DNA of 64,000 bases from Comamonas testosteroni (GCF_000761245.1 NZ_AWOR01000099.1:153889-217888), one strand, 5' to 3'. Counted from the first letter of the stretch, positions 17,316 to 27,014 are shown. The notes: a model not told the origin generated them from the letters alone. Numbers and translations: made by a program.

Positions 17316-18581
17316 ATGCAGCACCTGTCTTTACCGGATATGAGCGATTTCATGGTTGCGACCGTCATCCTGGGCATGCTCTGCGTGCATCTGTTGTGTT
17401 TTTGCGTACTGTTCATGCTGATCGGTCGCAGATTGCCCGGCAGGAAAATGGGCATGGAGGTCTTTGCACTGGGCAATCTGCTGCTGGGTTGTGCCTATGT
17501 GCTGCAGCTGCTGGGCGGCAAGCCGGGCTGGAGTGCGGTGAGTGTCCTCAATCACACGCTGACTCTGTGTGCTCCGGTGGTCTATGCACTGGGCGCGATG
17601 CGCTTCTTCAATCGTCCGACTCCGGTGTGGCGGCCACTGCTGATTCTGGCGCTGGTCTATAGCGCGGCGCAGGTGCTGGTGCATTCAACACTGGGTCTGG
17701 AGGCACGCCAGGCCATGCTGGCCGGGGCCTGTGCCTTGCTGTTTCTAGGTATGACGATCACCTTGCTGCGGGGCATGCGCAGCTTTGCCAGGAACATGGT
17801 CGTGGAGATGGTGGTCTTTGCCATTCTTATCGGCGGCATCTGCACTCTCAATGCGATGAAGTTCGTGCTGATCCTGCAGGGCGGCTTGCAGGCTCTGGAC
17901 ATGAACAGCCGTTTTCAGATGGTGTTCTATATTTATATGTCCTTTCTCGGCACGGTGATCCCGCCAGGCGCCGTCTGGCTGGTGTTGCGACGACTTACCG
18001 ACGAACTCAGCAGCATGGCCGCGCAGGATCCACTGACCAAGCTGCTCAATCGGCGGGGCCTGCTCAACGGGCTGGAGGCGCATTTCGCGGCTGCTAAGGG
18101 GGTGTCCGTCCACCTGTTGATCGTGGATATTGACCATTTCAAGCGCATCAACGACAACTACGGGCATCAGTTCGGCGACATTGTGCTCTGTCGGGTGGCG
18201 GAAGTGATTCAGCAGAGCACGCGCAGAAGTGACCTGAAATGCCGTTTGGGCGGTGAGGAGTTCGTGGTTCTCTGCCCGGGACTGCAGGAGGATGAAGCTC
18301 CTCAACTGGCCGAAAGAATACGTGCCGCGATTGCCGAGATCGCGATACCGGGCATCAGCCTGCATGGCCGCGTTACTTGCACGGCAACGATTGGCGTTTC
18401 CCATCCCTTCGTCGCTTCGCATGCATTTGACGTCGCGCTGCAGCAGGCCGATGCGGCGCTTTATCGAGGAAAACGCGCGGGGCGCAATCGTGTTCAGTGC
18501 GTGGGTCTCGAAGACCTCTGGCCGCAGGCAGCCCAAGGCCCGGCAGCAAGATCAAGCCCCTCCATCAGAGAAAGGGCTTGA
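17316..18581 (+). CDS. Membrane-bound diguanylate cyclase
   Basis: 421 residues. Six or so hydrophobic helices (residues 12-225) precede a GGDEF domain that starts at DPLTKLLNRR (about 238). The active-site motif is GGEEF at 312-316. The allosteric I-site RxxD (RRSD) sits five residues before it, so product inhibition by cyclic-di-GMP is expected. VDIDHFKRINDNYGH supplies the metal-binding aspartate. It makes c-di-GMP from GTP at the cytoplasmic membrane in response to an unknown signal. The sensor region matches no domain I recognise. Alternative start ATG 17340. Confidence 0.9.
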   Translation: MQHLSLPDMSDFMVATVILGMLCVHLLCFCVLFMLIGRRLPGRKMGMEVFALGNLLLGCAYVLQLLGGKPGWSAVSVLNHTLTLCAPVVYALGAMRFFNRPTPVWRPLLILALVYSAAQVLVHSTLGLEARQAMLAGACALLFLGMTITLLRGMRSFARNMVVEMVVFAILIGGICTLNAMKFVLILQGGLQALDMNSRFQMVFYIYMSFLGTVIPPGAVWLVLRRLTDELSSMAAQDPLTKLLNRRGLLNGLEAHFAAAKGVSVHLLIVDIDHFKRINDNYGHQFGDIVLCRVAEVIQQSTRRSDLKCRLGGEEFVVLCPGLQEDEAPQLAERIRAAIAEIAIPGISLHGRVTCTATIGVSHPFVASHAFDVALQQADAALYRGKRAGRNRVQCVGLEDLWPQAAQGPAARSSPSIRERA

Positions 18582-18587
18582 AGGCGC

Positions 18588-18902
18588 TCAGGCTGCAATC
18601 ACCGTCACGGCATAGCCCTTGCCGCTGGCAATCACGTCCAGCAGTCGATCGATATTGGGATGGGCACCGGGGCGTGCCTTGGCGTCTTCGGTGTGCTCGG
18701 CAAACAGCTGCAGGCCTTCTTCGGCAGCCGCCACGTTGATGCTGCCATGTTTGGCGTAGAGCGCGTTGTAGACCGTGACCGAGCCAGCTTTGCCGGGTGC
18801 ATTCGGAATGCTTGCGGCCAGCTTGCCGTCGGAGTCGATCAGCTGCAACTCGGAGATATGGGCAATGGAAGGAAGTTGCTTGAGGTTGTCGGCAAAGGCC
18901 AT
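18588..18902 (-). CDS. DUF2322 family protein
   Basis: 104 residues, matching in length and pattern the small DUF2322 proteins of beta- and gammaproteobacteria. It has an N-terminal amphipathic segment, a central VTVYNALYAKHGSINVAAAEEGLQ-like helix region and a conserved HPNIDRLLDVIASG near the C-terminus. No signal peptide or membrane segment. No function is known. It converges on the diguanylate cyclase gene with 6 bp between their ends. Confidence 0.65.
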   Translation of the reverse strand: MAFADNLKQLPSIAHISELQLIDSDGKLAASIPNAPGKAGSVTVYNALYAKHGSINVAAAEEGLQLFAEHTEDAKARPGAHPNIDRLLDVIASGKGYAVTVIAA

Positions 18903-18964
18903 GGTGTGCTCGCGATGGTCGCTGTGATGGAAGCCGCTATTGTGGGGGCAGCCTGAGGGCCTGT

Positions 18965-19717
18965 TCAGCTTCGAGCGCTGTTTTGCTCCAGCACCCGCAG
19001 TGCCTGCTGCATCTGCGCAAGCGTTGGCGCATATTCGGGCAGTTCGGCAATTTCATCCATTTCGCGTTGCATCAGCTGTTGCACCTGTGCTGCGAGGTCC
19101 TGCCACTGAGAGACGCTCATGTGAGCCTGGGCCGTCTGCAGCAAGTCGGCTTGTATTTCATATGACAGCGAGAGCTTACGCACCACATTCAGGGCAAATG
19201 GGGGGCACAGCAGAATTTGAAATGCTGTCGAGCGCGCGAAGGCCAGGTCGCTGCGGCCCTGCTTGCCATGGCGCAGGGCCAACCAGCCCAGCCAGGCCGT
19301 GCTCAGATAGATGAGTGCCAGTGCAGTCAGCTGCATCAGTTCGGAATGCAGTACCAGCAAGGCGGCGGGAAGGCCGAGAAACAGCAGCACTGCCAGCAGA
19401 TACAGCGGCAGCGCAAACGCCCTGAAGCTGCCGGCATGTGCCTCCACAGCCGTGGAAAATACCGCATCACCGGGCAGATGAATCCGTGTGGCGCTCCAGC
19501 GCTGCCGGTACACGGGCCGGTGAAGTGCAAAAATAGGCAGCCATAGCAGGCGTTTCTGCCGCAGCTCGAAGCCCCGGCTGGCCAACTGTGCCCGCCATCC
19601 CGAGCGCAGCGGGCGCAGCAAACCCTCTTCGGGCTTGAGCAGCAAGGCCGCGTCATAAAGATAGAACAGGACAATGGCCAGAACTACCTGCAGCTGCGTG
19701 GAGATCGTGAAATACAA
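18965..19717 (-). CDS. Unknown membrane protein
   Basis: 250 residues. A hydrophobic N-terminus (LQVVLAIVLFYLYDAALLL), then a basic soluble stretch, a helical hairpin (about 104-150) and a charged C-terminal ~90 residues with predicted coiled-coil character (VQQLMQREMDEIAELPEYAP). I do not recognise the family. It lies between the DUF2322 gene and the DUF2167 gene on the same strand, but a terminator upstream separates it from the latter. Confidence 0.6.
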   Translation of the reverse strand: MYFTISTQLQVVLAIVLFYLYDAALLLKPEEGLLRPLRSGWRAQLASRGFELRQKRLLWLPIFALHRPVYRQRWSATRIHLPGDAVFSTAVEAHAGSFRAFALPLYLLAVLLFLGLPAALLVLHSELMQLTALALIYLSTAWLGWLALRHGKQGRSDLAFARSTAFQILLCPPFALNVVRKLSLSYEIQADLLQTAQAHMSVSQWQDLAAQVQQLMQREMDEIAELPEYAPTLAQMQQALRVLEQNSARS

Positions 19718-19736
19718 GACGGCTTTCGGGACAAGA

Positions 19737-19766
19737 CAAACCCCGCGATCTTAGCGATGCGCGGGG
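19737..19766 (-). terminator. Terminator after the DUF2167 gene
   Basis: CCCCGCG / CGCGGGG stem with a 12-base loop, followed on the minus strand by TTTGTCTTGT. It lies 40 bp past the DUF2167 gene stop. Confidence 0.55.
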
Positions 19767-19805
19767 CGGGGTTACGGAGGTTGAAGCAGCAGCTGAACTA
19801 ATGCT

Positions 19806-20657
19806 TTATTCGGCGGCTTTCTTGCGGCCAAACAATTTGCCTATGCCTGCGAACAGCGCGACCGCTGCGGCGGCGATGATCTTCCAGCCTGCAGCCAGAA
19901 AGCCTGCAATCGCACCCCACAGACCTTTCTTGGTGGCAACCGCGGCCGCACCGCCGAGCACCAGTGCGCCCAGGCCGATGGCGGCGACCTTGTCACCGTT
20001 CTTGAACTCGGCATAGGTCTGGCCGCTGTTGTAGTCGAAGCCGGCGAGCACCTTCTTGAATTCATCGGTGTTCTGGGCCAGCGTGGCGGTGTCGGAGACC
20101 AGGGTGGCCGTCATCACGCCGCTGCGGCCCAGAATGCGCGAGGTGTAGTTGACATTTTTTTCACCTGTTTCACCACGCAGACGCAGGCCCCACTCCAGTT
20201 GCTTGGTGGTAGTGTCGTAATGCGGGGGCACCTGCCAGCCATCGGTGTACAGTGCTTCAAGGCCGAGTTTCTTGCGCTGTTCGTTGCCAGCCTTGTCGCC
20301 TGCCTGCATGGATTTGAGCAAGTCGTCGGCATCGATCTTTTCGTCGTCCTTCACATATCCGGTGTCGTCATATGAGAACACGGCAAACCAGTCCAGCGAT
20401 TTGGGTGCTATCAAAAAGTGATCGCTGGTGGGCGGGTTGCCAAATGCTTGCAAAAGCTTGGAGGTGTCGGCCTGTCCGAGAAAGGCATAGCCCGATGGAA
20501 TCTTGACGCTGGCCTTGTCGGCGATTTCTCCCTTGCCGCTTTCCTGCCAGTGCAGGGCCTTGATTTCAGGAGGTAACTCCTGAGTGGCTTCAGTCTTGGC
20601 CCAGACGCCCAGAGAAAGTGACAGGCCGAGAACGGCGGCCGCGATGGACTTGAACAT
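19806..20657 (-). CDS. DUF2167 family envelope protein
   Basis: 283 residues. A cleavable signal peptide (MFKSIAAAVLGLSLSLGVWA) is followed by an exported domain of ~210 residues with conserved Trp-rich segments (LDWFAVFSYDDTGYVKDDE, GWQVPPHYD, LEWGLRLRG). The C-terminus has two hydrophobic helices (about 228-275) and ends in basic residues. This layout is typical of DUF2167 proteins. Topology suggests a large periplasmic domain anchored by the C-terminal helices. Role unknown. Confidence 0.75.
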   Translation of the reverse strand: MFKSIAAAVLGLSLSLGVWAKTEATQELPPEIKALHWQESGKGEIADKASVKIPSGYAFLGQADTSKLLQAFGNPPTSDHFLIAPKSLDWFAVFSYDDTGYVKDDEKIDADDLLKSMQAGDKAGNEQRKKLGLEALYTDGWQVPPHYDTTTKQLEWGLRLRGETGEKNVNYTSRILGRSGVMTATLVSDTATLAQNTDEFKKVLAGFDYNSGQTYAEFKNGDKVAAIGLGALVLGGAAAVATKKGLWGAIAGFLAAGWKIIAAAAVALFAGIGKLFGRKKAAE

Positions 20658-20870
20658 TCAATGAACTCCCATGTTATGAATTTATTGAGGAAAGCTATTG
20701 GTAATAGCGAACTTGATTTCACATACGCATTCGAATCATCGTCGTTGATTCGCAAGCGAAGCATAACGTGGCTCAAACTGAGCTGACAAAGTAGCAGGAT
20801 TGATAGCGCAAAGCGTCAGTAATATCGGACAAACAGCATGTTTTAAAGAAATTTCTTGGAGATCGGTCAT

Positions 20871-21710
20871 ATGCGCAGTGCCATATCTTTCTTACAGGGG
20901 CATGCCAATCTGGGCATGGGCAGCTGGTATCTTGGCCAGGGGCGGCGTAGCTGGGACGTGGAGAAAGCGGCCTTGCTCACCGGGCTGCAGCTCGGCCTGA
21001 GCGTGATCGACACCGCCGAGATGTATGGCGATGGCCTTTCGGAGGAATTGATTGGCGAGGTCCTGCGTGACTGGACGCCAAGTCGGCCCCGGCCTTTTCT
21101 GGTCAGCAAGGTGCTGCCCATGCATGCCAGCCGCAAGGGAGTGACGCGCGCGTTCGAGGCCAGTGCCTACAAGCTGGGAGTGGACTGTATCGACCTCTAT
21201 TTGCTGCACTGGCGCGGCAATACGCCGCTGGCCGAGACGGTAGCCGCGTTTGAGGATCTGAAGACGCAGGGCAGGATTCGTCATTGGGGCGTTTCCAACT
21301 TCGACACCGACGATATGCAGGAGCTGTGGCAAGTTCCGGGCGGACGCAACTGCGTGGTCAATCAGGTGCTCTACAACGTTTTCAGCCGTGGTATCGAATA
21401 TGACTTGCTGCCCTGGTGCCAGAAGAACGGCGTGGCCGTGATGGCCTATTGCCCGCTCGGGCACGGGGAACTGGTTGAGCAGAGCCTGCTCGCTGAAATC
21501 GGTGATCGCCATGGTGTCAGTGCCAGTGTGGTGGCTCTGGCCTGGGCTCTGCGCAGCGGCAGAGTGCTGGCAATCCCCGAAAGCGGCTCCGAAGACCATA
21601 TCCGAGACAATGCCCGTTCACTGCAGTTCAGGCTCGGCGCCGAGGAACTGGCGCTGATCGACGCTGTTTCGCCCCCGCCACGCTTCAAGCTGCCGCTGGA
21701 CATTCTCTGA
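20871..21710 (+). CDS. Aldo/keto reductase
   Basis: 279 residues folding as an (alpha/beta)8 barrel of the AKR superfamily. The catalytic tetrad is recognisable: Asp and Tyr in VIDTAEMYGDG, Lys in LVSKVLP and His in LYLLHWRG. NADPH-binding residues sit in the late AIPESGSEDHIRDN segment. The family reduces aldehydes or ketones with NADPH. ATG 20871 has GGAG 9 bases upstream. It stands alone; the downstream gene is on the other strand. Substrate unknown. Confidence 0.88.
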   Translation: MRSAISFLQGHANLGMGSWYLGQGRRSWDVEKAALLTGLQLGLSVIDTAEMYGDGLSEELIGEVLRDWTPSRPRPFLVSKVLPMHASRKGVTRAFEASAYKLGVDCIDLYLLHWRGNTPLAETVAAFEDLKTQGRIRHWGVSNFDTDDMQELWQVPGGRNCVVNQVLYNVFSRGIEYDLLPWCQKNGVAVMAYCPLGHGELVEQSLLAEIGDRHGVSASVVALAWALRSGRVLAIPESGSEDHIRDNARSLQFRLGAEELALIDAVSPPPRFKLPLDIL

Positions 21711-21743
21711 GCAAGAAGGATTTCAGGCTTGGTCGAGGTGGTG

Positions 21744-22463
21744 TCATGGGCGATGAACCGTGAGATCCTCGCTGCCCGTACCAGCACTCAGACCAGAACC
21801 CAGTCCCGTGCCCAGCCCCAGGCCTCCCGCACCCAAGCCTGCGCCCTGACCGCCGACGCTTGCGCCTGCGCCACCACGGCTGCCCGAACCCTGAACTTCA
21901 CCTGCCTTGCGATTCGCACCGGCGCCCCCGGTACTCGGCCTTGCCGGGCCCTGGGATGGTATCTGGAGATGCGAGGGAATAGGTTCGAGATCCAGAGCGT
22001 CGCGGATAAAGCCGCGCAGCGAGGTGACCAGCGCGGCAGTCTCTATCGGTCGACCGGCCACCATATCCTGCGCTGCCCGGGCTGCCAGTTCCACTTGTTC
22101 CTCGGTACCCAGCAGGATGATGTCGGACAGCGCGGCTTCCACGGCATCCCGGATGCGACGCCGGCGCTCGTTCAGGCTCTCGCTGGCTGGCGATTGCGGT
22201 GACGTCTCATCGTTTTGCCTGAGGTCGCGCAGATGCAGAGGACTGACGCTCAGCGTGCCTGTGAACGAGCTGCCCAGCGTTTTGTAGGCGGCGATCAAGG
22301 TCTTGAGTCGCTCGTTGATCTGCCGGTTCTCACGCTCGCGCCGCTTTTGCACGGTCTGCATGAATAACAGGCGAATGCCCATCATCAGGCAGGTCACCAG
22401 CAACAGTCCCAGCACTGTGGAGAGCAAGGAGGTCCAGGAGCTGAAATCAAGCGAAGAGCGCAT
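21744..22463 (-). CDS. Unknown membrane-anchored protein with Gly-rich tail
   Basis: 239 residues in three parts. There is one N-terminal transmembrane helix (residues 12-35), then a charged helical middle (RRERENRQINERLKTLIAAY and a later ALSDIILLGTEEQVELAARAA). The ~60-residue C-terminal tail is made almost only of Gly, Ala, Ser and Leu (GLGAGGLGLGTGLGSG). The middle resembles uncharacterised proteobacterial inner-membrane proteins. The tail is low-complexity and probably disordered. No function can be assigned. Confidence 0.6.
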   Translation of the reverse strand: MRSSLDFSSWTSLLSTVLGLLLVTCLMMGIRLLFMQTVQKRRERENRQINERLKTLIAAYKTLGSSFTGTLSVSPLHLRDLRQNDETSPQSPASESLNERRRRIRDAVEAALSDIILLGTEEQVELAARAAQDMVAGRPIETAALVTSLRGFIRDALDLEPIPSHLQIPSQGPARPSTGGAGANRKAGEVQGSGSRGGAGASVGGQGAGLGAGGLGLGTGLGSGLSAGTGSEDLTVHRP

Positions 22464-22641
22464 GGAGTTCCTTCAAACGGAGTCGTTGGTCATGAAAGCG
22501 AGTTTGCACAATTTTTATGCGATCCGGGCGAGAGTGACTCGTGCCTGCGGCGCCTATGGCAATGCATGTCAATCGGTCTCGTGTTTTGCCATATGCTAGA
22601 TAGTTGACATATCACTTAGCTGAGAAAAAAGAGACAACGTC

Positions 22642-23862
22642 GTGGAGCCAGTGACTAGCCGGGGCCTGAACCCCTCATGGATCATCGTCGCAGCCGGCGT
22701 CAGTGCCTCGCTGCATGTAGGCAAGCTGCCGCCCGCTGTTCCCTTGCTGCAGCAGCAACTGGGCGTGTCCCTGGTGCAGGCCGGATTTCTGCTCTCCACT
22801 GTTCAGGTGGCGGGCATGTTGCTGGGCCTTTTGGTGGGGCTGGGCGCCGACAAATGGGGGCTGCGTCGCAGCCTGCTGACGGGGCTGATGCTGATGGCTG
22901 TGTCCAGCGCGGTGGGCGCTGCGGCCACGGGCTTTGCCTGGCTGCTGGCGCTGCGCGCGCTTGAAGGTCTTGGGTTCTTGCTGGTGGCCATGCCTGCACC
23001 GGGGCTGATACGCCGTGCGGTCAAGCCGTCCGAACTGGGGACACGTATGGGGTGGTGGGGTTCCTATATGCCCATTGGCAGTGCCATGGGCTTGCTGCTG
23101 GGGCCCTGGGTGCTGCAGGCAAGCAGCTGGCAGGTCTGGTGGATTGCGCTGGGCTGCACCTCTGCCTTGGCTGCCTATGCGGTTTGGCGCATGGTGCCTG
23201 CGGATGATGCAGCAACAGATGCCCGTGCAGCCACGGCTGATGAGGGCTGGCGTCCGCGTCTGGCCCGCACCTTGCGCAGCCCCAGCCCCTGGCTGGTGTC
23301 GCTGGGCTTTATGGTGTATTCGAGCCAGTGGATGGGGGTTGTAGGATTTTTACCCACCCTGTATGCGGAGGCCGGCCTCGGCGCCAAGCTGGCCGGCCTG
23401 CTGACTGCCGTGGTCGCCGCCAGCAATATGCTGGGCAATGTGGCCGCAGGCAGGTTGTTGCATCGGGGCTGGAGCCCCGCGCGCTGCCTGCAGACCGGCT
23501 ATGTGTTGATGGGGCTGACGGCGCTGCTGGCCTATGTGCAGGTCGGCGGCGAGCCCTTGGCACCGCTTTGGCTGCGCTTCGTGGCCGTGGCGCTGTTCTC
23601 GGCGACTGGTGGCCTGATACCGGCTACCCTGTTCACCACGGCCATGCACCTGGCGCCCAGCCCGGCCACGGTATCCACCACCGTGGGTTTCATGCAGCAA
23701 TGGTCTTGCGTGGGGCAGTTTGCCGGTCCACCACTGGTGGCGGCCGTGGCCATGCAGATGGGCGGCTGGCAGTTCACCTGGATGGTGACGGGCAGCATGT
23801 GTGTGCTGGGCTGGCTGCTGGCGCTGGGAGTAGGGCGTTGCTGGAGCCGTCTCAAGGCCTGA
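22642..23862 (+). CDS. MFS transporter, CynX/NimT-like
   Basis: 406 residues, 12 helices. The start is GTG 22642 with a weak GAGACA site. The N-terminus (LPPAVPLLQQQLGVSLVQAGFLLS) and the loop GADKWGLRRSLLTGL are typical of MFS carriers of the cyanate/nitroimidazole-transporter branch. An internal hydrophilic loop at ~195-215 separates the two halves. No substrate is implied by the neighbours; the amidohydrolase lipoprotein gene follows 162 bp downstream on the same strand and may be functionally linked. Confidence 0.8.
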   Translation: MEPVTSRGLNPSWIIVAAGVSASLHVGKLPPAVPLLQQQLGVSLVQAGFLLSTVQVAGMLLGLLVGLGADKWGLRRSLLTGLMLMAVSSAVGAAATGFAWLLALRALEGLGFLLVAMPAPGLIRRAVKPSELGTRMGWWGSYMPIGSAMGLLLGPWVLQASSWQVWWIALGCTSALAAYAVWRMVPADDAATDARAATADEGWRPRLARTLRSPSPWLVSLGFMVYSSQWMGVVGFLPTLYAEAGLGAKLAGLLTAVVAASNMLGNVAAGRLLHRGWSPARCLQTGYVLMGLTALLAYVQVGGEPLAPLWLRFVAVALFSATGGLIPATLFTTAMHLAPSPATVSTTVGFMQQWSCVGQFAGPPLVAAVAMQMGGWQFTWMVTGSMCVLGWLLALGVGRCWSRLKA

Positions 23863-24024
23863 GTGTGATGGATCTGCTCTGTATTTATGAGCTGAAAGCG
23901 CATTCTGAATGGGCGCTTTGGGGCGATTTGATGATGTTCTCTTGCTCCGGCGCATGGGCATGACTTGCAGCTTCCGCATGATTCGGGTCCGAACTGCGGT
24001 TACGCTGCAGTCTTGTGGAGGTCC

Positions 24025-25782
24025 ATGATGCAAAAGCGCCAGTTTCTCGCCACCGCAGCTTCGCTGACGGCATTGTCATCAACGCCCTGGCTTGCGGGCT
24101 GTGCTTCGCGCCGTTCCAGGACCGCAGTCAGGCCCGCCGAGATGATCTTCTACGGCGGCCCTATTCTCACCATGAACGACGCACAGCCCCAGGTGGAAGC
24201 CGTGGCGGTGAATGCCGGAGTTATTGCCGCCATCGGCTCGCTGCAGGCACTGGAATCCTTGCGCGGCCTCGGCACGCGCATGGTGGACTTGCAGGGGCGT
24301 ACGCTGATTCCGGGCTTTGTGGACCCGCACAGCCATATCGGCGGCGTGGGGCTGCAGGCCATTTCGGCCAATCTGCTGCCTCCGCCCGACGGCGGCAACG
24401 CCTCTATCTCTGATTTGCAGCAGACGCTGCGCGAGTACATCCAGACCTCGCCTGAGGTCAAACAGCTGGGCATCGTGCTCGGTTTTGGCTATGACGATTC
24501 CCAGCTCCAGGAGCGGCGTCATCCCACACGTGACGACCTTGATGCCGTTTCGCGTGATCTGCCGATTGCCGTGATTCATCAGTCAGGGCATTTCGGTGCT
24601 CTCAATTCGGCAGCTCTGGCCCGTGCCGGCATTGGTCCGGGCACACCCAACCCCGAGGGCGGAGTGATTCGTCGCCGTGCCGGCAGCCCAGTGCCCAATG
24701 GGGTGCTGGAGGAGAACGCCTTCTTCCACAGCCTGGGCAGGATCATGCCCAAGCTCACGCTGGAGCAGTCCATGGACTGGCTGGAAAAAGCCCAGCAGCT
24801 TTATCTGGAGTTCGGCTACACCACGGTGCAGGACGGTCGCTCCGACGCAGGCGCGATCGCCTCGGCCATGGCGGCTGCCGAGGCGCGTCGGCTGGTCATC
24901 GACGTGGTGTCCTATCCCGACATACTGCAACTGGGTGATGGCGCGCTGGCCAACAAGCTCAAGTTCAGCCGTAGCTATACCAATCGTTTCCGTATTGGCG
25001 GTGTCAAGCTCACGCTTGATGGCTCGCCCCAGGGCAAGACGGCCTGGCTGACCGAGCCGTATCTGGTGCCGCCCGATGGCCAGAAGGCTGGCTACCGTGG
25101 CTATGGAGTGCTAAGCGATGCCAGGGCCAACGAGCAGGTGGCCAAGGCCATCCACAACGGCTGGCAGATTCTGGTGCATGGCAACGGCGATGCGGCGATT
25201 GACCAGTTCATCGCTGCCGTGCGTGCCAGCGGCCCCGTAGAGCAGGCGCGTGCCGTACGTCCGGTGCTGATTCACGGTCAGACGCTGCGACGCGACCAGG
25301 TTAGTCAGCTCAAGGAGTTGGGCATTTTCCCGTCGCTGTTTCCCATGCATACCTTTTACTGGGGCGACTGGCACCATGATTCGGTGCTGGGTGATCCGCG
25401 CGCGCAGAACATCTCGCCGACAGGCTGGGTGCTGGGTGAGGGCATGGTGTTCACGTCTCATCACGATGCGCCTGTGGCCCTGCCATCGTCTATGCGTGTG
25501 CTCGATGCCACGGTGAATCGCACGACGCGCTCAGGTCGTGTGCTGGGGCCGGAGCATCGCGTCTCGCCTTGGGTGGCGCTCAAGGCGCAGACCATCTGGT
25601 CGGCCTACCAGCATTTCGAGGACGACCGCAAGGGCTCCATCGAGGTCGGCAAGCTGGCCGATCTGGTCGTGCTTTCGGACAACCCGCTGACCGTGCCGCC
25701 GCATCAGCTTTCCAATCTCCAGGTGCTGGAGACCATCAAGGAAGGGCGCACGGTTTACAAGCGCGACGGGTCAAACTTCTGA
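24025..25782 (+). CDS. YtcJ-like amidohydrolase, predicted lipoprotein
   Basis: 585 residues. The N-terminus has a signal peptide ending in the lipobox LAGC (Cys ~26), so the enzyme is probably anchored at the outer membrane or in the periplasm, unusual for this family. The amidohydrolase-3 fold shows DPHSHIGG (HxH metal ligands), the later LVHGNGDAAIDQF and LIHGQTLRRDQ histidines, and the C-terminal GSIEVGKLADLVVLSDNP typical of YtcJ. The likely reaction is hydrolysis of an amide, carbamate or hydantoin-like bond. ATG 24025 follows GGAGG by 3 bases; ATG 24028 is equally possible. Confidence 0.85.
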   Translation: MMQKRQFLATAASLTALSSTPWLAGCASRRSRTAVRPAEMIFYGGPILTMNDAQPQVEAVAVNAGVIAAIGSLQALESLRGLGTRMVDLQGRTLIPGFVDPHSHIGGVGLQAISANLLPPPDGGNASISDLQQTLREYIQTSPEVKQLGIVLGFGYDDSQLQERRHPTRDDLDAVSRDLPIAVIHQSGHFGALNSAALARAGIGPGTPNPEGGVIRRRAGSPVPNGVLEENAFFHSLGRIMPKLTLEQSMDWLEKAQQLYLEFGYTTVQDGRSDAGAIASAMAAAEARRLVIDVVSYPDILQLGDGALANKLKFSRSYTNRFRIGGVKLTLDGSPQGKTAWLTEPYLVPPDGQKAGYRGYGVLSDARANEQVAKAIHNGWQILVHGNGDAAIDQFIAAVRASGPVEQARAVRPVLIHGQTLRRDQVSQLKELGIFPSLFPMHTFYWGDWHHDSVLGDPRAQNISPTGWVLGEGMVFTSHHDAPVALPSSMRVLDATVNRTTRSGRVLGPEHRVSPWVALKAQTIWSAYQHFEDDRKGSIEVGKLADLVVLSDNPLTVPPHQLSNLQVLETIKEGRTVYKRDGSNF

Positions 25783-25829
25783 TTTGAGGGCCGCTTGCGA
25801 TTGATAGGTATGCGTTTTGGGGAATGTTT

Positions 25830-26918
25830 TCACGCATCACGCGAGCCGATAAGGGCGCGCAATGCACGCTCCAGTTGCTGGGCGTTTTCGTGCACCAGCA
25901 ACCATTCGGGCTGAAGTACTTCCGTCGGTGCAGGTGATGCAGGGCAGTTATCCATGGTCGCCAGTGGATCATCAGCCTTGAGCGCTACCACGGTTGGCTG
26001 GTTGGCTAGATCCAGACAGGCGTGCGTCAGCCAGCGGCAGTAGTCGGCTATCGCGGCCGGCGGCGGCATCCTGGTGTGGGCAGTGGCGCGGTTCAGACTC
26101 TCGGCCAGCAGCAGAGCCGTGGCATAGACGCGCACGGCATGTCGGTCATAGCGACGGGTGACAAAGGCCAGTCGCTCTGCGTTGAGCCGTCCGCGCAGGG
26201 ACCAGCGGCGCGAGGAATGGGCCTGGCCTACAGCGGCGCGCAGGGCGGCCAGCGATTCATGCGCCAGCGATAGCTGTCCGAGGGCAGTTTCTGCCGCATC
26301 GGCTTTTTGCTGCTGGCAGGCCTTGAGAATCAGATCCAGACCATTGGCAAGCTGCTTGAGAAAGATCGAGGCGGCTCGGCCCATATCCTTGATGGGATTG
26401 GAGGTCAGCAGCACCTGGCTGAAGATAAGCCCGACCGCAGCACCGACCGTGACGTCCAGCAGACGGGCTCCGCCCGCCATGCTGGGGCCGAGCACCAACA
26501 CCAAAATCACCGAGACCCCGGCTTGAATCGGCACCACGGGCGCGGGGCCGATGATGGCGCCGAGCAGGATGGAGAGGAATGCACCAAGACTCATGCGCAG
26601 CAACAGATGCTGCTCGGGCAACTGCCACAGCAGATCGCCGATCACGATGCCCAGTGTGCAGCCTATGAGCAGACTGCGCGCCTGTTTCAGATGGCTGGGC
26701 AGCCCCGGGGCGAGGCAGATCACGGCGGTGACCACGGCGAAGGCAGGCTTGGGGTGGCCCCAAAGCTGCTGGGCGATGACCCAGGCCAGCATGCTGGCCA
26801 GTGCAGCGGCAATCGCATCACGCAGGGCCAGCCTAGCCCGCGATGGAAAAGTGGTCTTGGCACGGCGCCAGGCCAGCATGAACGGGGTGCTCCAGCGCAA
26901 TCTCAAACTCCTTGGCAT
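25830..26918 (-). CDS. FUSC-family (aromatic acid exporter-like) membrane protein
   Basis: 362 residues. The N-terminal half holds about six short hydrophobic helices with ALRDAIAAALASMLAWVIAQ and GIVIGDLLWQLPEQ, as in FUSC/YccS/AaeB-type proteins. The C-terminal half is soluble and helical. Family members export hydroxybenzoates or similar acids, or are of unknown function. This one is about half the length of AaeB, with one membrane module. Start at ATG 26918 rather than the in-frame TTG at 26927. It converges on the amidohydrolase gene. Confidence 0.78.
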   Translation of the reverse strand: MPRSLRLRWSTPFMLAWRRAKTTFPSRARLALRDAIAAALASMLAWVIAQQLWGHPKPAFAVVTAVICLAPGLPSHLKQARSLLIGCTLGIVIGDLLWQLPEQHLLLRMSLGAFLSILLGAIIGPAPVVPIQAGVSVILVLVLGPSMAGGARLLDVTVGAAVGLIFSQVLLTSNPIKDMGRAASIFLKQLANGLDLILKACQQQKADAAETALGQLSLAHESLAALRAAVGQAHSSRRWSLRGRLNAERLAFVTRRYDRHAVRVYATALLLAESLNRATAHTRMPPPAAIADYCRWLTHACLDLANQPTVVALKADDPLATMDNCPASPAPTEVLQPEWLLVHENAQQLERALRALIGSRDA

Positions 26919-27014
26919 GGCTGTCAATCAGACTCTGATTCAAGGATGTTAGAGGGCGCCGTGAGATTGCCCTGTGGGAAATACGCCACGTCACCGGAAA
27001 ATGCAGCCGGCGGA

